Shown piece after piece: positions 52,401 to 54,419 of a DNA stretch of 64,000 nt. Source of the stretch: Vanilla planifolia. Lineage: Eukaryota; Streptophyta; Magnoliopsida; Asparagales; Orchidaceae. The notes under the pieces are model-generated. The model had not been told where the DNA came from and did not search any database. It saw only the letters and a program-made list of their open reading frames with translations. Positions within the stretch are counted from its first letter, which is position 1, and each line of letters begins with the position of its first letter. Location: NCBI GenBank assembly GCA_023846275.1, contig CM043868.1:20679755-20743754 (forward strand), in the 5' to 3' direction. The position numbers were made by a program, and so were the translations under genes.

Positions 52401-53593
52401 TTCTTATTCTGGCATTACCCTTGCAGTGAGTATGTAAGTCAATTTTTACACTCGGGAGCCAAAGATTTTGAAACTATCTATTGAATCGTAAGATGCCTAA
52501 AGGGAAAACTTGGTAGGGAATTCATATTGGGAATTGTTTTCATGTTTGGATAGAAGCCTACATGACATTTTTTATCAACTTCAAGCTATCGCATCTTTAT
52601 AAGAGGAAATGTTATTAGTTGGGGGAGCAAGAAATAGAATGTGTTAGCTAGATGTAGTGTAGACGCTGATTGAAATTTGTGATGTTATGTTTTACTCAAA
52701 GAACTAAACATCTTACATCCTCACCTGTCGAGATTTATTTTTAAGGTTGCACTTGCAAATTCATACAACTTGATTCCTTATGACAGAAAAAACATGTTGA
52801 AGATGACTACTTTATTGAACAGAAGTTTGATAGTAGAGTGATTTGTATGCCATCAATCCAATTATCGAACAACTTGATGTTCTTGTGAAAGGAATGCTCA
52901 AGAAGAAACTGAAAACTTAATAAGCAAGCTGGTCATGGATGATATCTTTCAGGCAAAATGAGGGGCAGCGATGGAAAAAGAGAAATGTGAATTTTGAAAA
53001 TGAGAAGACTAAAGATTTGATTTCTTAATCAAGGTTTTTTTTTTTCTTAGCCTAGTAAATAGAGTAAATACCTATTATGAGAGTTTCTATGTGCTATTGT
53101 GGTTTCCTAAATTAAGGCTCTCCCTGATGATATGGAGAGGCTGATACCCTTATAAATATATATGATGAAGTGCTCTTCCCTGCTATTTTTACCTCTTAGC
53201 TTGTTAGTTTCCTGATGCATCATCAGTATGTTTTATGATTGTAACATTCCTTAAAGATGTTTTTTTTATATGTTCCGTTTATGTTTGGCATGAATGATGT
53301 GGATGGTAAACTTTATTTGATTCATTGAAATAGCATTTTTTTACTGTTGCGGGTTAAAAAAGAAACAATTACTATGTTAATTGTCAACTTTAATGGAATG
53401 TGCAGCAAAATATTTCCTATTGCCTAAGAAAGTTTATTTTTTGTTGCAGGATGGCACACTATCATCCATTTTAGAAGGCATTCCATTAAGAGCTACAAAT
53501 ACAAGACTTGATGAATCTGAGCTGGATGCTTTGCTTTCAATTCTTATGAAGTTGCTCGATCATTTTAATAGTATTGATGAGTTTTTTGCTTTG
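1376..53593 (+). CDS. VPS35L: VPS35L homologue (C16orf62/UPF0505 family), 5' part of a split gene, 12 exons in window
   Basis: Twelve exons join to an uninterrupted 545-codon frame with consistent phases at every junction. The identification rests on blocks shared with animal VPS35[13 protein letters not shown] followed by [14 protein letters not shown] (exon 5), [20 protein letters not shown] (exon 6) and [10 protein letters not shown] (exon 7). In animals VPS35L is the helical-solenoid scaffold of Retriever, with VPS26C and VPS29, and recycles endosomal cargo together with the CCC complex; the role in plants is inferred from the family. No signal peptide or membrane segment is seen, as expected for a peripheral endosomal protein. 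The ATG at 1376 is the first in frame after a TGA at 1340-1342 and has G at -3 and +4. Animal homologues have about 960 residues, so roughly 400 residues lie beyond the window. Introns range from 86 bp to 12.4 kb and hold nearly all the transposons described here. Confidence 0.92.
1485..1502 (+). repeat. (TC)9 microsatellite at the exon 1 donor
   Basis: Nine TC dinucleotides start one base after the first base of intron 1, so the donor is embedded in the repeat. Length change here could alter donor recognition. Confidence 0.9.
1503..3547 (+). other. intron 1, first part: no recognisable gene or element
   Basis: AT-rich intronic sequence. Short chance ORFs (for example around 1503-1718 and 2437-2625 on the minus strand) show no family resemblance. 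The only clear structure is the AT/TATAA microsatellite near 2.8 kb. Confidence 0.5.
2818..2872 (+). repeat. (TA)n / (TATAA)n compound microsatellite
   Basis: A run of TA dinucleotides passes into about five TATAA-type pentamers. This is a simple repeat inside intron 1. Confidence 0.9.
4030..4318 (+). repeat. three ~100-bp tandem repeats in the intron 1 LTR
   Basis: Units begin at about 4030, 4129 and 4230 and share GGCGCAGATCAAGCCCGCC-like and CGCCGTTCGTT blocks. The third unit is internally diverged and shortened. Such repeats upstream of the TATA box fit an LTR U3 enhancer region. Confidence 0.85.
4421..4430 (+). promoter_or_regulatory. TATA box of the intron 1 LTR
   Basis: CTATAAATAT lies just downstream of the GC-rich repeat block. 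Its position suits a U3/R promoter directed along the sense strand of the host gene. Confidence 0.5.
5013..7439 (+). other. intron 1, no confident feature
   Basis: AT-rich intronic sequence. Short ORFs at 5971-6204 and 6717-6923 have no recognisable domains. Some of it may be the eroded front part of the gypsy remnant that becomes recognisable from about 7.44 kb. Confidence 0.4.
7440..9260 (+). pseudogene. decayed Ty3/gypsy pol (RT, RNase H, integrase tail)
   Basis: Translation across frames shows eroded gypsy landmarks in the right order. An RT piece with QLKIK lies near 7.49 kb. A catalytic-box piece reads [12 protein letters not shown] at 7655-7690. An RNase H piece with GYQVYSDVS and the GKVI region follows at about 7.87-8.08 kb. 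Near 8.94-9.26 kb comes a segment resembling the integrase C-terminal side. Stops and frameshifts are frequent, so this is an old dead copy. It is in sense with the host gene. Confidence 0.6.
9283..10190 (-). mobile_element. minus-strand LTR-like block with a possible gag start
   Basis: Relative to its surroundings this block is richer in GC in its upstream half (9.9-10.1 kb). On the minus strand it then shows a TATA box (9768-9777), a pyrimidine-rich stretch, and an ORF beginning at 9507 ([15 protein letters not shown]). This order of upstream region, TATA and short leader, then an ORF resembles an LTR followed by an internal domain. The ORF is only 74 codons and has no motif I can name. The block separates two homologous gypsy segments (8.94-9.26 and 10.23-10.62 kb), so it may have been inserted between them. 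Confidence 0.35.
9768..9777 (-). promoter_or_regulatory. TATA box of the minus-strand LTR-like block
   Basis: CCTATATAAAGGGG is read on the minus strand, with an A/T-rich then CT-rich segment following it. It would drive transcription antisense to the VPS35L gene. Confidence 0.4.
10200..10640 (+). pseudogene. second decayed gypsy integrase segment, paralogous to 8.94-9.26 kb
   Basis: A piece reading [10 protein letters not shown] near 10.22 kb matches the gypsy integrase signature region. The following ~400 bp align with 8940-9260, sharing for example the AGAAAGAACTAT block and the ACAAGATTT end. The two copies are about 1.29 kb apart. Stops are abundant. Confidence 0.5.
10641..11470 (+). 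other. intron 1, no confident feature
   Basis: AT-rich sequence without recognisable motifs. A 67-codon minus-strand ORF at 11033-11236 looks like chance. Confidence 0.4.
11480..11900 (+). pseudogene. decayed gypsy reverse transcriptase fragment
   Basis: The frame at 11496-11744 carries eroded landmarks of the gypsy RT N-terminal half. It shows the [13 protein letters not shown] region, then [16 protein letters not shown] at the tyrosine-rich DYRELN position, then RNKDLFDQL. After a stop, the homology continues with LFSKVNL and [11 protein letters not shown] in other frames. There is no catalytic box nearby. It continues into the RNase H pieces after 12.1 kb, so both probably belong to one element. 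Confidence 0.65.
12138..13080 (+). pseudogene. gypsy RNase H fragment in two tandem copies (~440-460 bp unit)
   Basis: Copy 1 spans about 12138-12576 and copy 2 about 12577-13037, with a tail to 13077. The shared block GAAGAGAxxTTCA recurs at 12191 and 12632, and GGCAACAATGTCAG recurs at 12576 and 13037. The second copy has a 62-codon open frame (12889-13077) that follows the gypsy RNase H pattern: [15 protein letters not shown], then [20 protein letters not shown], then ELKSDYD. Copy 1 has lost more of the frame. Confidence 0.7.
13081..13882 (+). other. intron 1, last part before exon 2
   Basis: No recognised gene or element. The acceptor at 13881-13882 is preceded by an A-rich stretch with a poor pyrimidine tract; a T-rich stretch lies 30-60 bases further upstream. 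Confidence 0.4.
13883..14101 (+). CDS. VPS35L: VPS35L exon 2 (residues 37-109)
   Basis: A 73-codon phase 0-0 exon. It contains the family block [11 protein letters not shown], a low-complexity serine-rich middle and [14 protein letters not shown], which matches the conserved KEW...L.QKF region of plant homologues. The donor is ACG|GTGAGT. The region is predicted to be flexible, as the N-terminal part of VPS35L proteins usually is. Confidence 0.85.
14429..14459 (+). CDS. VPS35L: VPS35L exon 3, 31-nt microexon (residues 110-119)
   Basis: The exon lies between TTTTGCAG and GTATGC. It supplies [10 protein letters not shown] plus one base that completes a Glu codon with exon 4. Both its splice signals are good, and skipping it would shift the frame, which supports its inclusion. 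The short introns on both sides (327 and 117 bp) fit a compact cluster of exons 2-4. Confidence 0.8.
14577..14761 (+). CDS. VPS35L: VPS35L exon 4 (residues 120-181)
   Basis: The exon starts with the two remaining bases of a Glu codon after TTGCAG and ends in phase 0 at AAG|GTGTGT. It encodes [18 protein letters not shown], then [19 protein letters not shown] and [10 protein letters not shown]. This corresponds to the acidic E-L-D-D segment and the first predicted helices of the VPS35-like solenoid in homologues. Confidence 0.9.
14762..16030 (+). other. intron 4 (1.27 kb)
   Basis: Apart from the tandem duplication at 15314-15850, nothing recognisable is present. The short ORFs in it are products of the duplicated sequence. 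Confidence 0.6.
15314..15850 (+). repeat. tandem duplication in intron 4, ~294-bp unit, two diverged copies
   Basis: AGAGAAAGTTC recurs at about 15317 and 15610, followed in both by AATCTCAAACAGAGAAACTT, AAGAGCAAAAGAAGAGAGTG and GGATGGTTAAAG. Copy 2 lacks a ~40-bp piece present in copy 1. It is non-coding. Confidence 0.85.
16031..16190 (+). CDS. VPS35L: VPS35L exon 5 (residues 182-234)
   Basis: This is one of the most diagnostic exons. It encodes [17 protein letters not shown], then [18 protein letters not shown], matching the conserved DTSV.QFYP and DILD.FG..V.ERI blocks shared by plant and animal VPS35L. The acceptor is TTGCAG and the donor CAG|GTTTGT. The exon ends in phase 1, with the remaining codon bases in exon 6. 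Confidence 0.93.
16191..17700 (+). other. intron 5, first part: no confident feature
   Basis: AT-rich intronic sequence. Near 16815 a TGTCACACC block resembles the start of some plant LTRs, but I could not find a partner end. Confidence 0.35.
17700..19310 (+). mobile_element. decayed LTR related to the intron 1 GC-rich LTR, with internal repeats
   Basis: Positions 17.70-18.50 kb hold many scattered copies of a GTATGAT/GTACGAT motif followed by a TTGTAT-like piece. Positions 18.93-19.15 kb hold a degenerate array of TTTTATTAAGTCGG-like units, about 30-40 bp apart. The tail at 19150-19240 (GTGGATTAT, then AGGGGTGGATGTA, then GAACAACTTGAAA) aligns with 4830-4930 of the intron 1 LTR. I read the whole as an old LTR in sense with the gene; its 5' boundary is uncertain. 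Confidence 0.45.
19311..20429 (+). other. intron 5, no confident feature
   Basis: AT-rich sequence without recognised motifs. The ORF at 20195-20416 is a hydrophobic, I/F-rich chance translation. Confidence 0.35.
20430..21300 (+). repeat. pyrimidine-rich segment with CTG/CAG clusters
   Basis: The + strand is CT-rich with repeated CTGCTG, GCAGCAG and TTCTT pieces, unlike its neighbours. ORF 21089-21328 follows from this composition (Leu/Ser-rich) and shows no family. It may be part of a minus-strand LTR or leader, but neither end was identified. Confidence 0.35.
21301..22381 (+). other. intron 5, last part before exon 6
   Basis: AT-rich, no recognised feature. The pre-acceptor tract (22360-22381) ends in TTATTTTGCAG. 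Confidence 0.45.
22382..22478 (+). CDS. VPS35L: VPS35L exon 6 (residues 235-266)
   Basis: A highly diagnostic exon: [19 protein letters not shown] aligns with the AKETC.NWF.KI.SIREL.PR block of the family. The phase is 1 in and 2 out. The donor is CTT|GTGAAG, so the split codon with exon 7 gives a Leu between PR and YLELAIL. A decayed tandem copy follows at once in intron 6. Confidence 0.93.
22565..22738 (+). pseudogene. decayed tandem duplicate of exon 6 and flanking intron
   Basis: The ~170-bp unit starting at 22395 is repeated from 22565. The copy carries GAGGTTAAAGAAAC and ATTGGCTCAATC at the same relative places and also the downstream GAACxATTTATT and AACATGAT intron pieces. Relative to exon 6 it lacks about 7 bp near the start and has substitutions, including CFIGSICEL in place of CKIGSIREL. 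There is no polypyrimidine tract before it and its donor is lost, so splicing into the mRNA is unlikely. Confidence 0.88.
22739..23899 (+). other. intron 6, no confident feature
   Basis: A 123-codon minus-strand ORF lies at 23466-23837. I recognise no domain in it, and the surrounding sequence shows no splice or promoter pattern. It is probably chance or very old transposon sequence. Confidence 0.35.
23900..24665 (+). repeat. degenerate minisatellite, ~60-bp unit, about 12 copies
   Basis: A recurring core of about ACCTACAAGTTGATTTGAG, followed by a GAGG-TT piece and AAAGTAGGG-AGG, appears near 23932, 23990, 24050, 24112, 24173, 24240, 24301, 24359, 24418, 24479, 24540 and 24638. Spacings are mostly 58-67 bp; the last is longer (~98). 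Units differ by roughly a quarter or more of their bases by eye. No frame stays open through it, so it does not look like a coding repeat. Confidence 0.88.
24666..25290 (+). other. intron 6 just upstream of the copia element
   Basis: From about 24990 the sequence becomes less AT-rich and holds a 71-codon minus-strand ORF (25014-25229, with [19 protein letters not shown]) that I cannot assign. The same segment resumes after the copia insertion at 30234, so the insertion split it. It could be a fragment of an older element or a captured gene. Confidence 0.35.
25291..25512 (+). repeat. 5' LTR of the copia element
   Basis: 222 bp, TG...CA. TATATAAA lies at 25456-25463. It contains a 28-bp tandem duplication (25332-25359 and 25360-25387) absent from the 3' LTR. 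Outside the duplication it differs from the 3' LTR at two bases (near 25323 and 25477). Confidence 0.95.
25332..25387 (+). repeat. 28-bp tandem duplication unique to the 5' LTR
   Basis: Two identical 28-bp units, each beginning AAGTTGTTAAATCCC. The 3' LTR has one unit (30081-30108), which accounts exactly for the 28-bp length difference between the LTRs. Confidence 0.95.
25513..25523 (+). promoter_or_regulatory. copia primer-binding site (initiator-tRNA-Met type)
   Basis: TGGTATCAGAG follows the 5' LTR with no gap and matches the 3' end complement of plant initiator tRNA-Met, the usual copia primer. Confidence 0.93.
25597..25765 (+). repeat. four CAGCCTTYATTGY repeats in the copia leader
   Basis: Copies start at 25597, 25632, 25714 and 25748 in a T/C-rich leader between the PBS and gag. 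They are too irregularly spaced for a classical tandem array. Confidence 0.8.
25692..30032 (+). pseudogene. copia gag-pol polyprotein, one frame broken by two stops
   Basis: A single reading frame is open from 25692 (after TGA 25689-25691) to the TGA at 30030-30032, except for TAA at 27297-27299 and TGA at 29718-29720. Order: gag with the [13 protein letters not shown] region; zinc knuckle CX2CX4HX4C at 26490-26531; protease DSGA at 26835; GAG-preintegrase RLGHPSF; integrase with HSDIWGP and [14 protein letters not shown] with YVDD at 29076-29087; RNase H with TDADYAGS; and the C-terminal ADVLTKG block. The first stop falls between the preintegrase and integrase, the second inside RNase H. 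The first ATG of this frame (25923) lies well inside gag; the neighbouring frame continues upstream to the expected gag start area, suggesting a small frameshift near 25790. Confidence 0.93.
30031..30039 (+). promoter_or_regulatory. copia polypurine tract
   Basis: GAGGGGGAG lies directly against the 3' LTR and overlaps the polyprotein stop codon. It is the expected primer for plus-strand synthesis. Confidence 0.9.
30040..30233 (+). repeat. 3' LTR of the copia element
   Basis: 194 bp, TG...CA, TATATAAA at 30177-30184. One copy of the 28-bp unit. Followed by the CCTTC target duplication at 30234-30238. Confidence 0.95.
30239..31314 (+). other. intron 6, last part before exon 7
   Basis: The first ~350 bp are CT-rich and continue the segment interrupted by the copia insertion. 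The rest is AT-rich intron. No gene was recognised. Confidence 0.45.
31315..31484 (+). CDS. VPS35L: VPS35L exon 7 (residues 267-323)
   Basis: After an ACCCAG acceptor this encodes [13 protein letters not shown], then [20 protein letters not shown]. It corresponds to the Y.E..IL.C..F and RG..DPL...Y.R.Y blocks of the family. The donor is ATG|GTAAAA. It is 8.8 kb from exon 6, across the copia insertion, yet its phase (2 in, 1 out) fits exactly. Confidence 0.92.
31485..32743 (+). other. intron 7 (1.26 kb)
   Basis: Contains the tandem duplication at 32114-32432. Nothing else was recognised. Confidence 0.6.
32114..32432 (+). repeat. tandem duplication in intron 7, 178-bp period, second copy shorter
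   Basis: CCTGCTTACTTTTT recurs at 32114 and 32292, followed in both by TTAGATTATGTTTG, AGTTCTGTGAG, AATGTTTTTGATT and GTGAGTGAAAAAGTAA. It is non-coding. Copy 2 is about 140 bp. Confidence 0.9.
32744..32907 (+). CDS. VPS35L: VPS35L exon 8 (residues 324-378)
   Basis: TTTGTGCAG precedes it. It encodes [19 protein letters not shown], then [20 protein letters not shown], which matches the solenoid block P.I.WI..CI in homologues. The donor is CAG|GTTAGC, phase 0 out. Confidence 0.9.
32908..33845 (+). other. intron 8 upstream of the LINE
   Basis: AT-rich intron with no recognised feature. It ends at the LINE target-site duplication. Confidence 0.5.
33846..33860 (+). repeat. LINE target-site duplication, left copy
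   Basis: AACTTAAGGGCTTAA, 15 bp, is repeated exactly after the poly(A) tail at 38851-38865. The length is typical for L1 target-primed integration. Confidence 0.97.
33862..35253 (+). CDS. LINE ORF1, nucleic-acid-binding protein, N-terminally truncated
   Basis: The frame is open from the first full codon after the left target duplication (33862) to TAG at 35251-35253; no ATG is present near the start because the element is truncated. In the family ORF1 forms the RNA-binding part of the RNP. A DUF4283 domain occupies roughly codons 30-195 ([20 protein letters not shown] ... [20 protein letters not shown]). A zinc knuckle CX2CX4HX4C ([14 protein letters not shown]) starts at 34507. The last ~230 residues are Pro/Ser-rich and probably disordered, usual for plant L1 ORF1. 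The stop overlaps the ORF2 start by 8 bases. Confidence 0.93.
   Translation, partial: RSFAEVLGGGDKPSPCRPRKATSYKGEPEVAFSPEEVSKLAAPYKLSLVGKFSHGRPPLVDIRAALTKVGFKSSVTVGLLNPKHVFIKFDCEDDYLLCWSRPLRHINEYPMRLLKWSPSFRYDADPSVVPIWICFDQLPIYLFNKAALFSIAAAIGTPLKIDSATTAVSRPHMARVCVELDIARPLPSHIRISEFTGIKSGGFWQPVSYEGVPHYCSACQTIGHEAAHCRSIKAKQIRTSSPATKKDKHVLSSAAPPPISPTFEIGQCSSPKPRLDVQIPILSSESEPLSPKQLENSLCTVSLPPVGPPKPTIPSTDCSLIEHPIPPVTIPVLPVPPPNDLNYLLQPAMSPPLPGSLSPVDTGSAPLSPDNIPDLNLLGHFATSSPSPVASSASLGPHREIQQTLTVTAQRAIPCDSNPFALLTDIPPARSKSKKGKTKTANPVPIPPVTRSSTGSKTSSSHD
35246..38710 (+). CDS. LINE ORF2, endonuclease-reverse transcriptase, 1154 aa, intact
   Basis: ORF2 nicks target DNA and copies its own RNA from that nick. 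The apurinic-type endonuclease spans about residues 3-225, with NARG (8-11), E37, GDFN (D136, N138) and SDH (220-222) at the catalytic positions. The RT domain spans about 485-750 with [22 protein letters not shown] and YADD (686-689). A zf-RVT region with [13 protein letters not shown] and CPFC...C lies at about 980-1070. No RNase H domain follows. The start is the ATG at 35246, overlapping the ORF1 stop by 8 bases (ATGATTAG). The same frame is open upstream to 34181, but that part overlaps ORF1 in another frame and lacks domain similarity. Minus-strand ORFs here are shadows of the GC-rich coding sequence. Confidence 0.95.
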   Translation: MISFLAWNARGIANDTTLGRLRHLIKSFHLDMLIIIEPFVPADHLNRYCAKLGLANGLCLPSGQLWILWADNWSVTPKCSSTQSILLEVSSPCLPFPIFITAVYGRHSRQLRRSLWSDLAGHAAIVMDAPWCAIGDFNVTLDEADHAGSAKFNFPAAGDFRAALDDSGLLAPPTCGGPFTWQGRRKGKIVLKRLDYLLCNLNWLNRFPQGQVQVLPRTGSDHAPLLFNVPLSRQPGAKPFRFLNTWLDHPDFQNVLSTSWSDPIAASGLFRLAGKLIRLKKVLKTWNRDTFGNLASKRRLAEEAVRLAESRLTVDRSDAAAEDLLTASRDLQAILASDEDFWRQKAGLKWANEGDASTKFFHASVKIKHRSLSLAHLRQPDGSWSETEDQLVRLLTDHFQNLFTGGQADLAVLPLHQIVPALVTSSMNELLTRPTDLLELRAVLDSMPESSAAGPDGFTVPFFKRNWSIISLDLLEAANDFLDGSPIPKVIGAAWLCLIPKTKSTSAPSDLRPIALCNVCGKLLSKLLSSRLAAFLPALVSPEQSAFIRGRSITDNILLAEEMTGRINRKRRFRNAIFKIDIRSAFDRISWGFLDKVLLTFGFGVRFRQLVANSLHSTGLSLLINGMPTGFFCPNCGVKQGDPLSPSLFVLAMDVLSRMINLLRSSGEIDAFSGPRRTHPVSHLAYADDFLIFSTVRLHSTKRLAEALDLFSRASALQINRGKSHVFHARSTSKSAIRKTERILGFASSSPPFVHLGCGMGDGRRRSERFRPQLDKISNRIASWHSNLLSMGGKKILINSILTSMVSCCTAALNPPKAVIKAINSRLSQFFWGESKDSFKHHWASWNRLARPVSENGIGIINLSVKVHAQTARLWWNAIHGDSPWACFMRDCYLSGRPSITIKPGDSPGWHRLFLFFSRWIRPPEDDYCSAPNPSCTVQGFDLPGSLAGPTEPTEPVRRWLISYLGQGDSFPFSRAYNLLARLSLKTIQLPYNNALLWNKRIPEKVAIFTWRLLNNALPVPDALKRIGISFASKCPFCPASEDDNHLFWSCSLSSPTWDWYEDKLGLPSSKHQPNRLFHWWSFKRSISSLAFSIPASICWIAWKAWNAALYSSKSCSADSFFWDTQGLLKSRYLYHGSKLDPLERLNLHHLGLL
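38784..38789 (+). terminator. LINE polyadenylation signal AATAAA
   Basis: AATAAA lies in the 74-bp region between the ORF2 stop and the A-rich tail, about 12 bases before the tail begins. It is in sense with VPS35L and could cause premature polyadenylation of the host transcript. Confidence 0.7.
38801..38850 (+). repeat. LINE poly(A) tail
   Basis: About 50 bases of A with a few T interruptions, immediately followed by the right target duplication. Confidence 0.95.
38851..38865 (+). repeat. LINE target-site duplication, right copy
   Basis: AACTTAAGGGCTTAA, identical to 33846-33860. Confidence 0.97.
38866..39384 (+). other. intron 8 after the LINE, no confident feature
   Basis: AT-rich. A 97-codon ORF at 39099-39392 is Leu/Phe/Cys-rich and resembles nothing known to me. 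Confidence 0.4.
39385..39830 (+). mobile_element. decayed LTR 3' part, third relative of the intron 1 LTR
   Basis: Positions 39385-39600 hold degenerate ~45-bp units with TTAGATTTAAGCTC/TTAAAAA cores. Then follow ACTTGTAATGGC, GGGGGTGGATGTG, ATCAATTGAAAAACC and ATTACTTTTGCTTAAG, which align in order with 4815-4930 of the intron 1 LTR. The end is lost and the orientation is sense. Confidence 0.45.
39831..40309 (+). other. intron 8, no confident feature
   Basis: AT-rich. Nothing recognised. Confidence 0.35.
40310..40519 (-). pseudogene. minus-strand retrotransposon gag-like fragment
   Basis: The minus-strand frame reads [20 protein letters not shown], then [20 protein letters not shown]. The pattern 'F..WL..M..FF.Y......KV..V.LKL.GYA..WW' is typical of the plant gypsy gag (Retrotrans_gag) domain. 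It has no zinc knuckle or pol nearby that I can see. I rate it a likely but not certain gag remnant. Confidence 0.4.
40520..44479 (+). other. intron 8, distal part: no confident feature
   Basis: About 4 kb of AT-rich sequence with many A and T runs. Short ORFs (41164-41394 minus, 42253-42459 minus, 43907-44137 plus) have no recognised domains. The first ~1.5 kb may continue the minus-strand element whose gag-like piece ends at 40310-40519. Confidence 0.4.
44480..44665 (+). CDS. VPS35L: VPS35L exon 9 (residues 379-440)
   Basis: It starts after GAAATAG with an internal Met codon and ends CAG|GTATTT, phase 0 on both sides. It encodes [20 protein letters not shown], then [20 protein letters not shown], which matches the family stretch HLLKELP.E.V......IL of plant homologues. 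The non-GC acceptor (ATAG) is slightly weaker than the others. It follows the 11.6-kb intron 8. Confidence 0.9.
44752..44841 (+). CDS. VPS35L: VPS35L exon 10 (residues 441-470)
   Basis: A 30-codon exon separated from exon 9 by an 86-bp intron. It encodes [20 protein letters not shown], then SLLSRIMQ, which corresponds to the family's Y.LLG.RL.E block. Splice sites TGTGCAG and CAG|GTATTT are good. Confidence 0.92.
44842..46259 (+). other. intron 10 (1.42 kb)
   Basis: T-rich intron with no recognised repeat or element. Confidence 0.55.
46260..46340 (+). CDS. VPS35L: VPS35L exon 11 (residues 471-497)
   Basis: A 27-codon phase 0-0 exon, [20 protein letters not shown] and on to QCSA, matching VLSQY..L.EYL.V...Y.DI.LQ in plants. 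The donor is GCG|GTATTG. The frame stays open past it by chance, but the homology stops at SA and resumes at DGTLSSIL in exon 12. Confidence 0.88.
46341..49652 (+). other. intron 11, first part: no confident feature
   Basis: The ORF at 46248-46667 is read-through from exon 11. The stretch 46.9-47.8 kb has a mixed composition and an ATAGGAGG/TATAGG pattern reminiscent of eroded LTRs. Positions 48.2-48.66 kb show many CATGCA and GTGCATA pieces. I could not define ends for either. Confidence 0.35.
49653..49805 (+). pseudogene. unidentified 50-codon exon-like ORF ending in TAG
   Basis: An acceptor-like TTACAACAG is followed by an open frame of 50 codons ([10 protein letters not shown], then [20 protein letters not shown], then [12 protein letters not shown]) and a TAG. 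The segment is distinctly GC-richer than its flanks and has a codon pattern like real plant coding sequence. It looks like the last exon of some gene, lying in VPS35L intron 11, but its frame does not fit VPS35L and I cannot name the family. It may be a captured gene fragment. It is not part of the VPS35L CDS: joining exon 11 to it would end the protein early. Confidence 0.4.
49806..51600 (+). other. intron 11, no confident feature
   Basis: AT-rich, no recognised gene or element; if the exon-like ORF is real, its 3' UTR would begin here. Confidence 0.35.
51610..53170 (+). pseudogene. decayed Ty1/copia RT-RNase H with possible 3' LTR piece
   Basis: Eroded copia landmarks appear in order across shifting frames. 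A piece near 51.64 kb corresponds to the EKNKTWE block at the start of the RT domain, then EKCKVDRS for the [12 protein letters not shown] region. [15 protein letters not shown] follows near 52.17 kb (the LGPLKYFLGIEV region), then [14 protein letters not shown] near 52.37 kb. The C-terminal region near 52.75-52.93 kb corresponds to the [22 protein letters not shown] and M.DI parts. AATGAGGGGCAG near 52.96 kb may be the PPT, followed by an LTR-like stretch with a TATA-like TATAAATATATA. The remnant is old and in sense. Confidence 0.6.
53450..53593 (+). CDS. VPS35L: VPS35L exon 12 (residues 498-545), last exon in window
   Basis: After TTGTTGCAG it encodes [11 protein letters not shown], then [20 protein letters not shown] and EFFAL, ending TTG|GTAATG in phase 0. 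This corresponds to the family stretch with ILDGI and L..I..KLL.HF..LED. The next expected block of the family was not found in the remaining 10.4 kb, so intron 12 continues past the window. Confidence 0.92.
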
Positions 53594-54419
53594 GTAATGG
53601 AACATTTAGATTGCTCAAACTAAACTTTGCATTTAATGCATTTTTAATTGTAGCATACAAGCATCATCTTTTGTTAAACGTCCTGGTGAAAGGTTTTCTT
53701 CTATTTATTTTACTTTAGTTTAAGTGGGTTGGGTCAATTCCTATATGAATTCTTCTGTGTGATGATATGGTTGATAATCGTGTTTGTTTTCATGTTGCTG
53801 CATCATGTGCATATCATTGATATTGTATGTCATTTCAATTGTTCTTGAGGATGTAATTCAAAATTTTTTTCTTTTCAATCTACTTTTTTTAGGCAATGTG
53901 CACCATCCTTTACTTCACCATTTTAGTTATTATTTAGGTTTTAAGAAGAGAAAAAATAATAACTTTTTCTTTAATTACTAAAGATTGAATACTATATTAA
54001 ATAATTGAGAAATATTACAACAAATAGTAACTATCTACTAAATCAAGAACTTAATTATAAAATAAATCTTACAAAATATTCCAATTGAGTACTTCAAATT
54101 ATGACAAATATTTGGGATTTTATTGAAATATTTTAACAGAATATTTTAGATTTATTTACAACAAATCTGCTAAAATATTTCATATATATTTATAGAAATA
54201 AAAAATCTTAGAATTATCTAATTAACTCCTTTAAATCTTGCACCCTTAAGTTAGTACATATGCATTACTCATATCCAACTCATTTACATGATACTCAAAT
54301 TAGGTATAAACAATTCTTTTGGTAAGAATATTAGCTATTTGTAATATAGTAGGGATGAAAAGTATGTAAATAGCTCTCCAATCAACTTCTTTTTTACACC
54401 AATAACATCTTAAAAATTC
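53594..54419 (+). other. start of intron 12, no confident feature
   Basis: AT-rich, nothing recognised. Confidence 0.45.
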
